This document shows, piece by piece, positions 1 through 10,232 of a stretch of DNA of 64,000 nt. The notes below the pieces were generated by a model. That model was not told the origin of the DNA, did no database searches, and saw nothing but the letters and a program-made list of their open reading frames with translations. Every line of letters starts with the position of its first letter. Within the stretch, counting starts at the first letter, position 1. Origin of the DNA: Stereocaulon alpinum (taxonomy: Eukaryota; Ascomycota; Lecanoromycetes; Lecanorales; Stereocaulaceae); the NCBI GenBank assembly GCA_018257865.1, contig JAEUBA010000056.1, positions 124,001 through 188,000 of the forward strand, read 5' to 3'. The position numbers and the translations under genes are program-made.

Positions 1-1878
1 TCTACGACGAAGACGACCTCGAAACAGGGCTTCGACAAAGTCTACAGCCTTGTTGACAAGCTTGGAGCTCCCGTGAATAAGCTCTCAAACAAATTAGGCT
101 CAGAAGCCTTCTGGCCCACAACCCTTGACAAGGAGTCAGACAAGGCTGCGCGCATCCTCCGAAGCTTCTGTAAAGATGGCTTCTACGTGGAGGAGGACGA
201 CCATTCCTATCAAGATGGGAAGCCCAAGGGGAAACAAAGGGTCATTAAGAAGATACCTACGGAGGTGATTAAGAGAGCGAAGGGGCTGGCCATATTCACA
301 ACGATGAGGACTGGGCTTTGGATTAGCGGAGCTGGAGGAAGCGGGGTTTTGATGGCTAGGAAAGAGGATGGGGAATGGTCGTCACCGTCCGGAATATTAC
401 TACATACCGCGGGATTGGGTTTCTTGGTTGGCGTGGACATCTACGACTGTGTGTTGGTCATCAATACCGAAAAGGCTTTGGAGGCTTTCACAAAGATTCG
501 TTTTACATTGGGTGGAGAAGTCAGCGCTGTGGCAGGACCGGTCGGTATGGGTGGCGTCTTAGAAACAGAGCTGCACAAAAGACAGGCCCCAGTTTTCAAC
601 TACCTTAAGAGTCGGGGCTTCTATGCAGGAGTACAAATTGACGGGACTGTGCTTATCGAAAGAGGAGATGAAAACGAGAAGTTCTATGGGGAAAGATTGA
701 AGGTTGCGGACATCTTAGCTGGCAGGGTCAGGCACGTGCCCTACGAGTGTAAGACCTTGCTCGCAACCATAAAAGCGGCCCAGGGCGACGAAATTGACGA
801 GAGTCAGCTTCCAGCTGCCGAGCCTACGCCTGGAGACTTTGAGGTAGTAGAAGATCATGTATCAGGCTTTGGTTTACCGCCTTCGGATGATGATCCCGAT
901 CCATTCGGCGTCAAAGCTTTAGAGCAAGAAGGCATGGAGATCAAGGAGATCAAAGACACTGGCGCAGTGAGCCGACCTAGCAGCGACGCCTTCGAATACA
1001 GACCATCCCCTTCAAGCCCAATATTCGCCAATTTCAGCAATTCGAAGAGGTTATCGAAACGAGACAGTGGACGGTTAAGCATCAGCAACAGCATTGCTAG
1101 TACCGACCGTGGAACGCAGACAGCCGACGTCCTTGATTCACCGCGGCTTACAGACTCCCCCAAGGAAGAGAGAAATCATTCTCCTGTCAAGAAAACGACG
1201 GAAAACCTCGCGGATGAAGTAGACGATGGTGAAGCGGGGCTTGATCTGGAGAACAATGACGAGCCTGCCCTTGAAACACCCGTGATCTCAAAGGCCAAAC
1301 TAGTCACTATACCGAGGAGAATACCTCCCGCTCTGCCACCCAGAAGCCCTTACCGAACCTCAGGACCCAAACCTGGCAGCTTCGAACCACCACTCAGCCC
1401 GCTTTCTAACGAACATCCTGTGGATGGACTGGGCATCAACGTGACCGGACCGTCGGAAATTCAGGGCAATCAGACATCCGATGGCCTTCACATGTCCTCC
1501 TTTCAAGATACTGCGTTAGAAGAGAAGCTTAATGAAGTCCATCTAGCGCCTCGTCAAGACCCAGAGCGACTTTCATCGAGAAACGACGGCTTTGACGAGG
1601 TTTCTTTAAGCGGATCAGAGTACTCGCGGGGGACTCCTGCGGAGACTCCATTGCCCAAAGAAGACCCAATGCATGTGGAGACGCCAAAAGCTGTGGAGGA
1701 ATCTGCACAAGCAGAAACGCCAATCAAAATGGAGGATAACGAGTCGAGCGGTGGACTCAAGGTGGAGACTTGGAAGGAGAACGAAGGGGTTGCGAAAGCA
1801 GCTGTTCATGAGCATGATGAGTTCCATTCGGTTCCGAGTACTCCACTTGATGCAGCGCCGCCCGTATTGAGCACTTAA
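1..1878 (+). CDS. SYLF (DUF500/Ysc84-type) domain protein, 5' truncated by window edge
   Basis: The frame is open from base 1 to a stop at 1876-1878, so the start codon lies upstream of the window; the GTG at 73 is internal. About 625 residues are visible. Roughly codons 30-255 form a SYLF domain, with the family's Gly-rich core (motifs such as GSGVLMAR, HTAGLGFLVG, GPVGMGG, FNYLKSRGFYAG). Known SYLF proteins (yeast Ysc84/Lsb3, mammalian SH3YL1) bind phosphoinositides and actin and act in endocytosis. The remaining 370 residues are acidic, Pro/Ser/Thr-rich and look disordered. They include a Pro-rich patch near 1325-1410 (PRRIPPALPPR) that could bind SH3 domains. No SH3 or FYVE domain follows, unlike Ysc84, so this belongs to the longer SYLF-plus-tail type seen in filamentous fungi. 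No intron is evident in the visible part. Confidence 0.88.
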   Translation, partial: STTKTTSKQGFDKVYSLVDKLGAPVNKLSNKLGSEAFWPTTLDKESDKAARILRSFCKDGFYVEEDDHSYQDGKPKGKQRVIKKIPTEVIKRAKGLAIFTTMRTGLWISGAGGSGVLMARKEDGEWSSPSGILLHTAGLGFLVGVDIYDCVLVINTEKALEAFTKIRFTLGGEVSAVAGPVGMGGVLETELHKRQAPVFNYLKSRGFYAGVQIDGTVLIERGDENEKFYGERLKVADILAGRVRHVPYECKTLLATIKAAQGDEIDESQLPAAEPTPGDFEVVEDHVSGFGLPPSDDDPDPFGVKALEQEGMEIKEIKDTGAVSRPSSDAFEYRPSPSSPIFANFSNSKRLSKRDSGRLSISNSIASTDRGTQTADVLDSPRLTDSPKEERNHSPVKKTTENLADEVDDGEAGLDLENNDEPALETPVISKAKLVTIPRRIPPALPPRSPYRTSGPKPGSFEPPLSPLSNEHPVDGLGINVTGPSEIQGNQTSDGLHMSSFQDTALEEKLNEVHLAPRQDPERLSSRNDGFDEVSLSGSEYSRGTPAETPLPKEDPMHVETPKAVEESAQAETPIKMEDNESSGGLKVETWKENEGVAKAAVHEHDEFHSVPSTPLDAAPPVLST

Positions 1879-2191
1879 ACGCTGATGATGACAATGATTC
1901 TTCATAGATGTATTTTTACGGCTTGTCTTATTTTTAGAATTCAGTGATGAGCTCATGAAAGGGCCTAAGTCCCAAACAGAATCTCAAAAGAATGGCTCCA
2001 AGGCCCTCCAAGGGTACTATCTGGGTGAAATATGCGTTTGTGATTCCTCCTCGCAAGGCTATGATGCTTGGAGGCGGCTGAAGCTCGGCAATTCTCAGCC
2101 TAATATGTTCGTAATTCTAACCTATATCTTCCACTTCACACTTTGTCCACATCCCAATCCTAGCATTGACACTTCCGTTCCCCTCGAAGAC
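1879..2191. other. intergenic region between SYLF gene and PARP gene
   Basis: This 313 bp stretch between two plus-strand genes holds the 3' end of the SYLF gene and the promoter and 5' UTR of the PARP gene. A pyrimidine-rich run (about 2125-2190) sits just before the PARP start, as is usual for fungal 5' UTRs. A 132-codon frame crosses the region, but it is not family-like and only its end overlaps PARP exon 1. No other gene is seen. Confidence 0.6.
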
Positions 2192-5100
2192 ATGGCACTT
2201 CTTCTTGAGGGCTGTGTCATTGCTTTGAGTGGCAAATTCGAGGAGACTCATGGTAAGCTAACGTCCAAGAATTGCGTCCCAGAATTATTGCGTCCCATGG
2301 ATTGCGTTGTCATGTTTAGGATGCTCCTGTGTGCTATTGTCTTCAATTCATAACAACCGTACAGCAAAGATCGCAGCACTTATTGAGAGCAACGGAGGGA
2401 AGCATAGCACCAAGGTTGACGGCGAAGTGACCCACCTCGTTGCGACTGTGACCGATGTCGAGAAGGAAACTGCTAAAGGTGAGTTGTCCTTCCACTTCCT
2501 TGCTGGGTCTTGTGTGTCTTCGCTTTCACCAATGCCTTTTGAGCCCCTGGTTACGCCATCCACGGTCATCTGAAATCAACCTAGCTCTACTGATCAGTAG
2601 CTGCACCCTAGAGAATAGCACATTCATCTAGATATACCCATCCCCTTCCGTCGTTCTCACAATTCACCCACAACGTTACTAAGACCGCGGTGTTCTCTTT
2701 TATAGTCAAGCAAGCTGGCCGGCTCCCCGCCATCAACATCGCAGACTACGAGTGGCTAATGACTGTTCTCTTTTATAGTCAAGCAAGCTGGCCGGCTCCC
2801 CGCCATCAACATCGCAGACTACGAGTGGCTAATGACCTCTATCAACGAGAGAGCGAAATCTGGTGGCTGCAAGGGCAAGAAGCGTGCACGGAGTGAGACA
2901 CCCCTCGACGTCAATGATCTTGTTCAGGAGGTTTCCAAGGGCCCCGGAGCCAAGAAACAAAAGCATGGCAACAAGGCCAAGTCGGGCTCACTACGTATTC
3001 CACTAGATGAGACATGCAACGCTCCTGGTAAACGCCTCCAAGCGCTACCATGTATCGTGAAGAATCCATCTAAGGCTGATGATAGGCTTCCGAGTGTATA
3101 TCGGAGATGACGGTACTATCTATGACGCTGCTCTCAACCAGACCAATGCCGGGAAGAACAACAACAAGTTCTACCGTATTCAGCTCCTCGAGTCGACCGC
3201 TGGAAGCTATATAACGTGGACTCGGTGGGGTAGAGTTGGCGAACTCGGGGCAAACAAGACGCTCGGAGAGGGGACTTTGAGCACTGCTATGCAGTATGTA
3301 TCTCTCGGAGCGTTGCCCTCATCCACATTGTTGTTCTAGTCTTGGAGCCTATTACACAAGCCGTGACTCGGGCTATTCATGCTGGATATGTCTTATAAAT
3401 CGGGCTACCCGTTCATGGTGTTTGCTAACTGTGAAATGAGCGCAGGGCGTTTGACCAGAAGTTCAAGGATAAGACCGGACTTAAGTGGGACAATCGGTTC
3501 GATCCGACGCCCAGTCAATACAAAGGATCCAAGTATACTTTCATCGAGCGCAAATACGAGGACGATACGAGCGACGACGAAGACGGACCGCCGCCTCCTA
3601 ACCATGGAAAAGCCTTGAAGCAAGTGATGCCTACCGGCAGCCCAATCAAGCGAGCGGACAGCACCCTGCCAAAGCCTGTCCAGCGATTAATGCAGCTAAT
3701 TTTCAATAAGGGATACTTCGCCGATGCCATGACAGAGATGAATTACGATGCCGACAAATTGCCACTGGGACAACTCAGCAAACGCACTCTGAAACGAGGG
3801 TTCGAAGCCTTGAAGCAACTTGGTACGTACGTTTCGGAGATTCACATTTGTTAATGCCATCTAGGAAGCATAGGATCGATAACGAGAGCATTGACACAGG
3901 CTGTTGACCATGCAACAGCCTCACAGCTCTCTCCTATACTCATTAGGAGGCTTTACTGACTTTGCCCTGTGCGCAGAGGATTTGTTTGCGAACCCAGCTC
4001 TTGCTGATGAGCAGCACAATTCGACATATGATGAGACGGTTGAAGCCATAAGCAACTCCTACTACACCATCATACCACATAATTTTGGTCGCCAGCGTCC
4101 TCCAGTCATACATGACGAGGAGCGACTGGTGAGAGAGGTCGCCCTTCTGGAGAGCCTAGCCGATATGGAAATAGCCATTACCATCATGGATGACACGGCA
4201 AGAGGTTCGAGTATCAACGCCCTGGATCGGCAATTTGCCGGTCTTGATCTTCAGGAAATGACTCCCCGTAAGTCCAGAACCCAACAATATGTAGCAGCTG
4301 CCGGTTATCGACCCCGAGGCATATTTGTCACTGATGTGGTTTAGTTGATCTCATCTCGAATGAGTACAAGCACCTCCAGGAGTACTTGAATGGATCGCAC
4401 GGTGCTACACATGACGTATCATTCAAGGTATGGAGTAGCTTCAACCGCGTACCATCCCGCTAGGGATGACTTACATTATATCTAGGTACAAGATATCTTT
4501 CGTGTCCAGCGCGACGTTGAATTCGAGCGGTTCGAAGCTTCCATGTTCGCAGAGATGAAGGGCAGTGACCGGAGACTCGTGAGTGTAATGTCTGGACACA
4601 TGCACACAGCTGATAGATGGAGCTATGGCATGGATCTCGATGCACCAATTTTGGAGGCATCTTGTCGCAGGGTCTTCGTATCGCCCCTCCTGAAGCCCCT
4701 GTCAGTGGCTGCGCGTTTGGCAAGGGCGTATACTTTGGTATGATTCCTGTGAACAAAGCTCTACCGTAACTTTGGCTGATTAGTTGGGTTCTAGCCGACA
4801 TCAGTTCCAAGTCGGCAAATTATTGCCACCCTTACACATCCGGCAACATTGGTCTGCTTCTACTTTGCGAAGTCGAGTTGGGAAGGCCGATGTTGGAGTT
4901 GGACATTGGTTTTCAGATCCCTGATGCAGCAGCGCAGGCCAAGCAACTTGGGCGCATAGCAACATGGGGGAAAGGTGTCATGGGGCCCGTGGGGTGGAAG
5001 GATGCATCTTATGTGAACGAGAGCTTGACTGGCGTCATGATGGTAAAGACAACGCCCGCGTAGTAACTCGACAATGCTAATAGTAGTCTTCTAGCCGGAC

Positions 5101-5272
5101 ACACGCAAGAAGCCTGGACCCACGCGCAATTCTGCCGGGTATCTGCAATACAATGTATACACTTCATGCTCTTGAGTTTCAGAATAGCAAGCTGACTACG
5201 CTATAGGAGTATATTGTATACAACATTACCCAGGTGAAGATGCGCTACCTCCTGCGTGTGGAGATGACATAG
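2192..5272 (+). CDS. poly(ADP-ribose) polymerase (BRCT-WGR-PARP)
   Basis: Nuclear NAD+-dependent ADP-ribosyltransferase of the PARP1 type. Exons by my reading: 2192-2252, 2365-2478, 2779-3027, 3086-3293, 3446-3822, 3977-4267, 4345-4427, 4486-4578, 4617-4737, 4795-5042, 5095-5154, 5207-5272; phases join cleanly to 656 residues. Domains in order: BRCT (about 1-95), a basic linker with KKRAR and KKQK (likely nuclear localisation), WGR (about 142-240, motif WTRWGRVGE), PARP regulatory helices (about 275-400, ending YYTIIPHNFGR), and the catalytic domain. The H-Y-E triad is complete: H497 (LWHGSR), Y531 (GKGVYFAD) and E636 (NEYIVYN); Y542 matches the nicotinamide-stacking Tyr. The position equal to human Tyr889 is Cys524 (SGCAFGKG). 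Zinc fingers are absent, as usual in fungal PARPs. Two oddities: a 73 bp tandem duplication over the exon 3 acceptor, and a 38 bp intron at 4579-4616. Family call is firm; exon 6 could instead start at 3947. Confidence 0.9.
2691..2836 (+). repeat. perfect 73 bp tandem duplication across the PARP intron 2/exon 3 boundary
   Basis: Copies 2691-2763 and 2764-2836 are identical. Each unit holds the last 15 bases of the intron (polypyrimidine tract plus TATAG acceptor) and the first 58 bases of exon 3. Because 73 is not a multiple of three, splicing at the first acceptor (exon from 2706) shifts frame and ends at the TGA at 2894-2896. Splicing at the second (exon from 2779) gives the intact BRCT end. 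The end of the first copy contains CTAAT (2756-2760), placed 18 bases before the second acceptor, so it can act as a branch site. Confidence 0.95.
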
Positions 5273-6303
5273 GAGACGCTCTTCATTGTGGGAGGTAGCT
5301 GTTTTGACTGCTTGACTGCTGTCGCGGGGTCGACGGACGACAATGAGTACGCTTCTTCTGATATGGAGGAATGCATGTTGGCGGTGTGGCTGATTCTGTT
5401 ATTGTTCTCTTGTTTACCGCCATGGCGATTGGGAATACCCTTTGCTTTCGATTGCAACATGTAGCATGATGACCAGATAGCGAATCCTTCAATGTTGATC
5501 AGACATGCGTTCATGAATAAAGTGTACGTTATTGCCCATTAGCTTAATCCTACAGTGCAAGAATTTCTTTTTTTGGGTGCAGGAATACGAGATTGATTCA
5601 TGCTTTGAGGCTGAATAAGGATCACACGAATCCTCCAGGGCTCGCAGGGCTCATTGGGGCTCTGGAGGCCAGCTTAGCCCCCCTTCGCCCCCCGGGAGGG
5701 TCATTGGACCGACCCGTTCTGTTGCCGCCTAGCAGAAGCTTGGCATCACTTCCCCGAGGCACTTGCTCCTGCCTAAGGAAGCGTCAACAAATCTTCTACC
5801 ACCGTACCACGACCAAGGAACGAGGTAGAACTATTTAGCAAAGGCGTTACTGCTTACCTTATGTTCCAGCATCCTCTCATCTCTGGTGTACCTAGCGAGA
5901 CGATATGCATGGATCAAGATTTTCAGCCGTTTCATCATGCCACTACGTGCGGCGTGTTTCAAGCAGGGTGGCAGGGCAGTGGAACGGGAGGATTCACCTC
6001 CAATCAGATGAGTGGCCCAGCAGCCAATCCCTTATATCAAATTACCGCGGGGTTTTGGCGGTCAGCACTACTTTCCAGGCCTTCACTCCCATTCCTAGAT
6101 TGGGGTCCGAAGGATGGACGTATTTAATATAGATACAGTAGGTACGCCGTTCGGTACGAAGGCCGACGGAGGCGGAGTCTATTGACACTCCACCATGAGA
6201 GCCGCCACAGCCTGACGAGACTTTTACATAAACAAATCAATGCTCTCTTCTCATCGTCCGGCTTCTGCTTCTATCTCTACTCACTCTACACTTGTCCATC
6301 AAC
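5273..6303. other. intergenic region, PARP 3' side and carboxypeptidase promoter
   Basis: About 1.0 kb without a credible gene. The left part is the PARP 3' flank. The middle (5620-5780) is GC-rich with C and G runs. The last 100 bases before the carboxypeptidase ATG are strongly CT-rich, typical of a highly used fungal 5' UTR. Overlapping frames of 75-89 codons at 5593-6132 lack coding character and I do not call them. Confidence 0.55.
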
Positions 6304-8386
6304 ATGCGGCTTCTACTTGCATTGACGACTGCCATCAGCCTGCTTAGATATGCTTCAGCTCAATTTCCTCCCACTCCCGAAGGCGTCACCATACTTAAAT
6401 CAAAGTTCAACAGCGATATCACCATCTCCTACAAAGAGGTATGAACTTGACGCTTGCCCCTATTCCCGACACCTGACTGACAGATCATGTCCAAAGCCTG
6501 GGATATGTGAAACAACCCCCGGTGTGAAATCATATTCGGGATACGTGCATTTGCCACCCGACACACTCTCTGATCTGGGCGTGTATCAAAACTACTCAAT
6601 CAACACCTTCTTCTGGTTCTTCGAATCCCGGAAAGATCCAGCCAATGCTCCGCTTTCGATATGGCTGAATGGCGGGCCTGGATCCTCGTCAATGATTGGA
6701 CTGCTCCAAGAGAATGGACCTTGCGTGATCAATGATGATTCTAATTCGACCACCCTTAACCCATGGTCTTGGAATAATGAAGTCAACATGCTTTATATCG
6801 ATCAGCCCGTTCAAACCGGATTCTCATGGGATATACTGACCAATGTGACTTTGGATCTCACCAGTACTGCTGGGCCCACCCCTGCCGACTTCACCAATGG
6901 AGTACCGCAGCAGAACAACACCTTCCAGGTTGGCACCTTGCCAAGCCAGGAACCCGCAAACACAGTCAACACTACTCAAAATGCTGCCCGAGCCTTATGG
7001 CACTTTGCTCAGACTTGGTTTCAGGAATTTCCTGCCTACAAGCCCAATAATGACGCGATATCAATCTTCACTGAGTCATACGGTGGTCGATATGGTCCTG
7101 CTTACGCGGCATTCTTTGAAGAACAGAATCAGCGCATTGCCAATGGCTCTTTCCAGGAAAATGGTGACGCGTACATCATCCACCTCGACACTCTTGGCAT
7201 CATCAATGGCTGCGTTGATTATTTAACACAGGCGCTTTCGTATCTGGATATGGCGTATAACAACACCTACGGCATCCAGGCTATCAACAAGTACCAATAT
7301 GATTCAGGAGTCACGTATTTCCGTCAGCCAGATGGTTGCCGTGAGAAGATCGTGAAATGCAGAGCCGCTGCTGACGCCGGCGATCCCGACATGACTGGCA
7401 ACAATTCAACGGTGAACGAGGCCTGCAATACCGCATACCAGGACTGCAATGCCAACATTGATTCCCAATACATCAATTCTGGTCGAGATGTTTATGATAT
7501 CGCAGCTAACGCAACGGATCCTTTCCCACCAAATTACTACTTTGGCTACCTCTCCCAAGCCTACGTGCAAGCCGCCTTGGGCGTTCCGGTCAATTGGACG
7601 CAATCAAACAATGCCGTATTCAGTGCCTTCAGTGAGGGAACGGCCGACTATGTCCGCACTGACATTCGAGGTGGCTTCCTTGATGACCTAGCCTACGTCC
7701 TTGAAAGCGGTATCAAAGTCGCCTTGATCTATGGTGATAGAGATTACATTTGCAATTGGATTGGCGGGGAAGAAGTGTCTCTCGCTGTTGACTACAACCA
7801 GAAGGATGCCTTCCATTCAGCAGGTTACACCAATATCACGACCAACTCTTCCTACGTTGGCGGTCTCGTCCGCCAGCACGGCAACTTTTCCTTTTCTCGA
7901 GTCTTTCAATCAGGCCACGAGGTACCGGCCTATCAGCCCGAAACCGCATACCGAATATTCTCCCGCGCCATCTTCGGCCAGGACATCGCCACCGGCACTG
8001 TCGCCACCACAAACAATTCAGACTACAGCACCACAGGCCTAAGCGATACATTTTCTATCAAGAACCAGGATCTCGGACCCCCAAATCCACAGTGCTATAT
8101 CCTGGCGCTTGACAATACCTGTACTCATGACCAGTATCTAAGCGTCCTGGATGGGAGTGCCTTGATTCATGATTATATCCTGATCGATGCAAACCAGAGT
8201 CATTTGTTTCCGGGTGTAGGGAATAATGATAAGCCTACGGCTTCATCGACTTCGGGCGCACCGGGGTCAACATCGTCATCGGCGAATCCCGCATCGAGCA
8301 AGGGTGGTGCTGCGAGACTTGGTGGTGACTGGGCTTTGCTGGGGACGATGATGCTGGCTGTAGGAGCAGCAGCGGTTGTGCTGTAG
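6304..8386 (+). CDS. secreted, probably GPI-anchored serine carboxypeptidase (peptidase family S10)
   Basis: It releases C-terminal amino acids from peptides at acid pH outside the cell. Two exons, 6304-6438 and 6497-8386, give 674 residues. The 58 bp intron was placed because splicing to the AG at 6495-6496 yields the family-typical join YKE-PGICETTPGVKSYSGY; other acceptors break the frame. A signal peptide covers about residues 1-19 (ends ASA). S10 signatures are present: WLNGGPGSSS, the nucleophile Ser239 in ESYGGRYGP, the Asp region GDRDYICNW (459-461), and His519 in SGHEVPAYQPE. Many NxS/T sites fit a secreted glycoprotein. The tail is Ser/Gly/Ala-rich and ends in a hydrophobic helix (LLGTMMLAVGAAAVVL), as in GPI-anchored SCPA-type carboxypeptidases of dermatophytes and Aspergillus. 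Exact substrate preference cannot be read from sequence. Confidence 0.93.
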
Positions 8387-8829
8387 ATGTAATGAGATTG
8401 TCGTGTGATGATGGCAATGAGCGCTCGATTTGAGTGAGGGTTTCTCATAGCGGAGGAGTTGGTTAGAATTCGGTAAATCCTGCCTGTCTGTTTGATATGT
8501 TTCGACGTCCCCTCACACACTCTAGCTTGTAAAGAAGAAGGGAATCGATTCGGGCACTGAATTAGCTGTATCATTCGCCAGTGCGAAAGAACAAGAACAA
8601 GAACATATGATAGAAATTGAAACCGTTAGTGATGCAAAGGTTCGCTTTGTGAGAAGTACTTCGAATTCAAGTTAAATGTATGCAATGCAATGCCGCTGAA
8701 ATTCCTACCTTATCTGTATAGTCTTACGGCGATGAATTTACCGCCAGTAGAGCAAATCGCCATCACCTCATCTCCCAACTCCCTACCGCCCTTCACTGAC
8801 CACCTACAACATCATCAACATCAACATCA
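8387..8829. other. convergent intergenic region
   Basis: This stretch separates the ends of two convergent genes, the carboxypeptidase (plus) and CSN6 (minus), and holds their 3' UTRs. From 8780 on it becomes CA/CCA-rich, continuing into the low-complexity 3' end of CSN6. No gene is seen. Confidence 0.6.
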
Positions 8830-10232
8830 TCATTCATACCCCCACTCCTCCCCACCCCGTGAACCGATCTCCACCACCGCCTCCCCCCCACCACCACCAG
8901 CACCACCCCAAACATCCTCCCCCAACCCGCCCCCCAAACTCAAATACCCTTTCTTCCCCAACACCCTCACATTCTCCACAACGTGAAACTTCCTCCCCAT
9001 TTCCCGCGCGTCCTTCACGCTGCGGCCTAGCGTGCCGAGGAGACTGATGAGCTCGACGTCTGTTTTTGAGGAGAGCGTTTCGTGGGCGAAGGTTGGGGAG
9101 TTGGGGGCTGGGAGGAGGAGGAGGGGGAGGCGGGATAGGAGGGCGTGGATGGAGCGGAGGAGGGGGTGGTTTATTGTGGGGGTTGGGGGGGAGGCTGGGG
9201 GGGTTGGCGCGGTAGGGGCGGGGGCGGCGGCGGTGGTGGTTTCTGTTGTTGTTGTTGTTGTTGTTGTTGTTGGTGATGGGGGGGAGGAGGGGGTTGTGAG
9301 GTAGGAGGGGGGGAGGGAGGAGAGGTAGGTTTTTAGGAGGAGGATGCGGGTGTGGAGCATCTTTACTGCGTTTGCGCGGGCGGTGAGGGAGGCGATTACT
9401 GGGGGTTGTTAGCTAGGGTTTTGGGAGGAGGGGAGAGGGGAGGTGTACGCTCTTCGTCTTCTGTGGATAGCATCGAGTAAAAGTCTATGGCTTTTGCTTC
9501 TTTTGCCGTCGGCTTGGCCTTCTCGTCTACTTGCCCTACGGGCTTCTGGGATGCTTGGGCCTTTTCGTTCTTTTGGGAAGTGCCATCTACTGCGGTAGCG
9601 TTTCCTCCACCGCGGGCCACAAAGTCCACGCTTATCATTTCTGCTTCGCCTGTCTCCACGCTGTAGGGCAGTTCTCTGAACCGGAGGTCCAAGGGCGAGT
9701 CCTGTCCATCGATCTCCATGTTTCGATCTCCCGAATCCCTACTCTCGTAGACACTCTCGTAAATAGTCAGCGGTAGCTTTCCTCCAACAGCTGCCCCCTC
9801 AAGAACACTCGAAGGATGGAAAGCTAGCAGCACAGCCGTCTCGTTCTGTTGCAATATCTGTTGGTGTATAGGTACATGGACGCCCTCCGGCCCAGTCACA
9901 GCAGTCGTTGTGAACCATCCCATCAGCTCCAGGGCGGGAGCTAGATGCACGTCTTTGTATTGCTGTAAGCGGTCTTTGAACCATGTCTCGTGTAGCTGGA
10001 TCTGGTCATTTTGTTGTATGAGTTCGCATTCGAAAGCGTGCTCGAGGGTGATGTCCCTGCCGTTCTGTTGGCCGAGTAGGGCGCCTACTATGGGCGTATT
10101 GTAGCGGCGGAGAGTGTGCCTTGTTATGTAGTCTGATATTGTGAGGAGGATGAGAGGGTGCAGGTGTATGTTTAGGCTGGAGTCGGAGGATTTGTGGGTG
10201 GAGAGGAGGGAGTTGGGGCTTTTAGAGGCCAT
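8830..10232 (-). CDS. CSN6: COP9 signalosome subunit 6 (MPN-domain protein)
   Basis: Subunit of the COP9 signalosome, which removes Nedd8 from cullins; CSN6 is the non-catalytic MPN partner of CSN5. Exons 10232-9449 and 9398-8830 join over a 50 bp intron (branch CTAAC, acceptor CAG) to give 450 residues with the family-typical join EE-LIASLTARANAVKMLHTR. The MPN domain (about 20-190) opens with a conserved segment (LHPLILLTISDYITRH) and contains GALLGQQNGRDI. It lacks the JAMM metal motif (HxHx10D), as expected for CSN6. A helical C-terminal segment follows the intron. Between the helices lies a poly-Thr/Ala/Pro insertion coded by a GTT microsatellite, and the last 30 residues are Gly-rich. 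The low-complexity insert is the least certain part of the model. Confidence 0.88.
9245..9271. repeat. (GTT)9 microsatellite inside CSN6
   Basis: Nine uninterrupted GTT units on the plus strand encode a run of threonines in the CSN6 C-terminal insertion on the minus strand. Flanking sequence (9100-9340) is strongly purine-rich on the plus strand. The tract is likely length-variable between isolates. Confidence 0.95.

Noticed and set aside
2690..2896. 68-codon frame with internal repetition in PARP
   Set aside because: Its repeated text comes from the 73 bp duplication read out of frame, not from a protein repeat.
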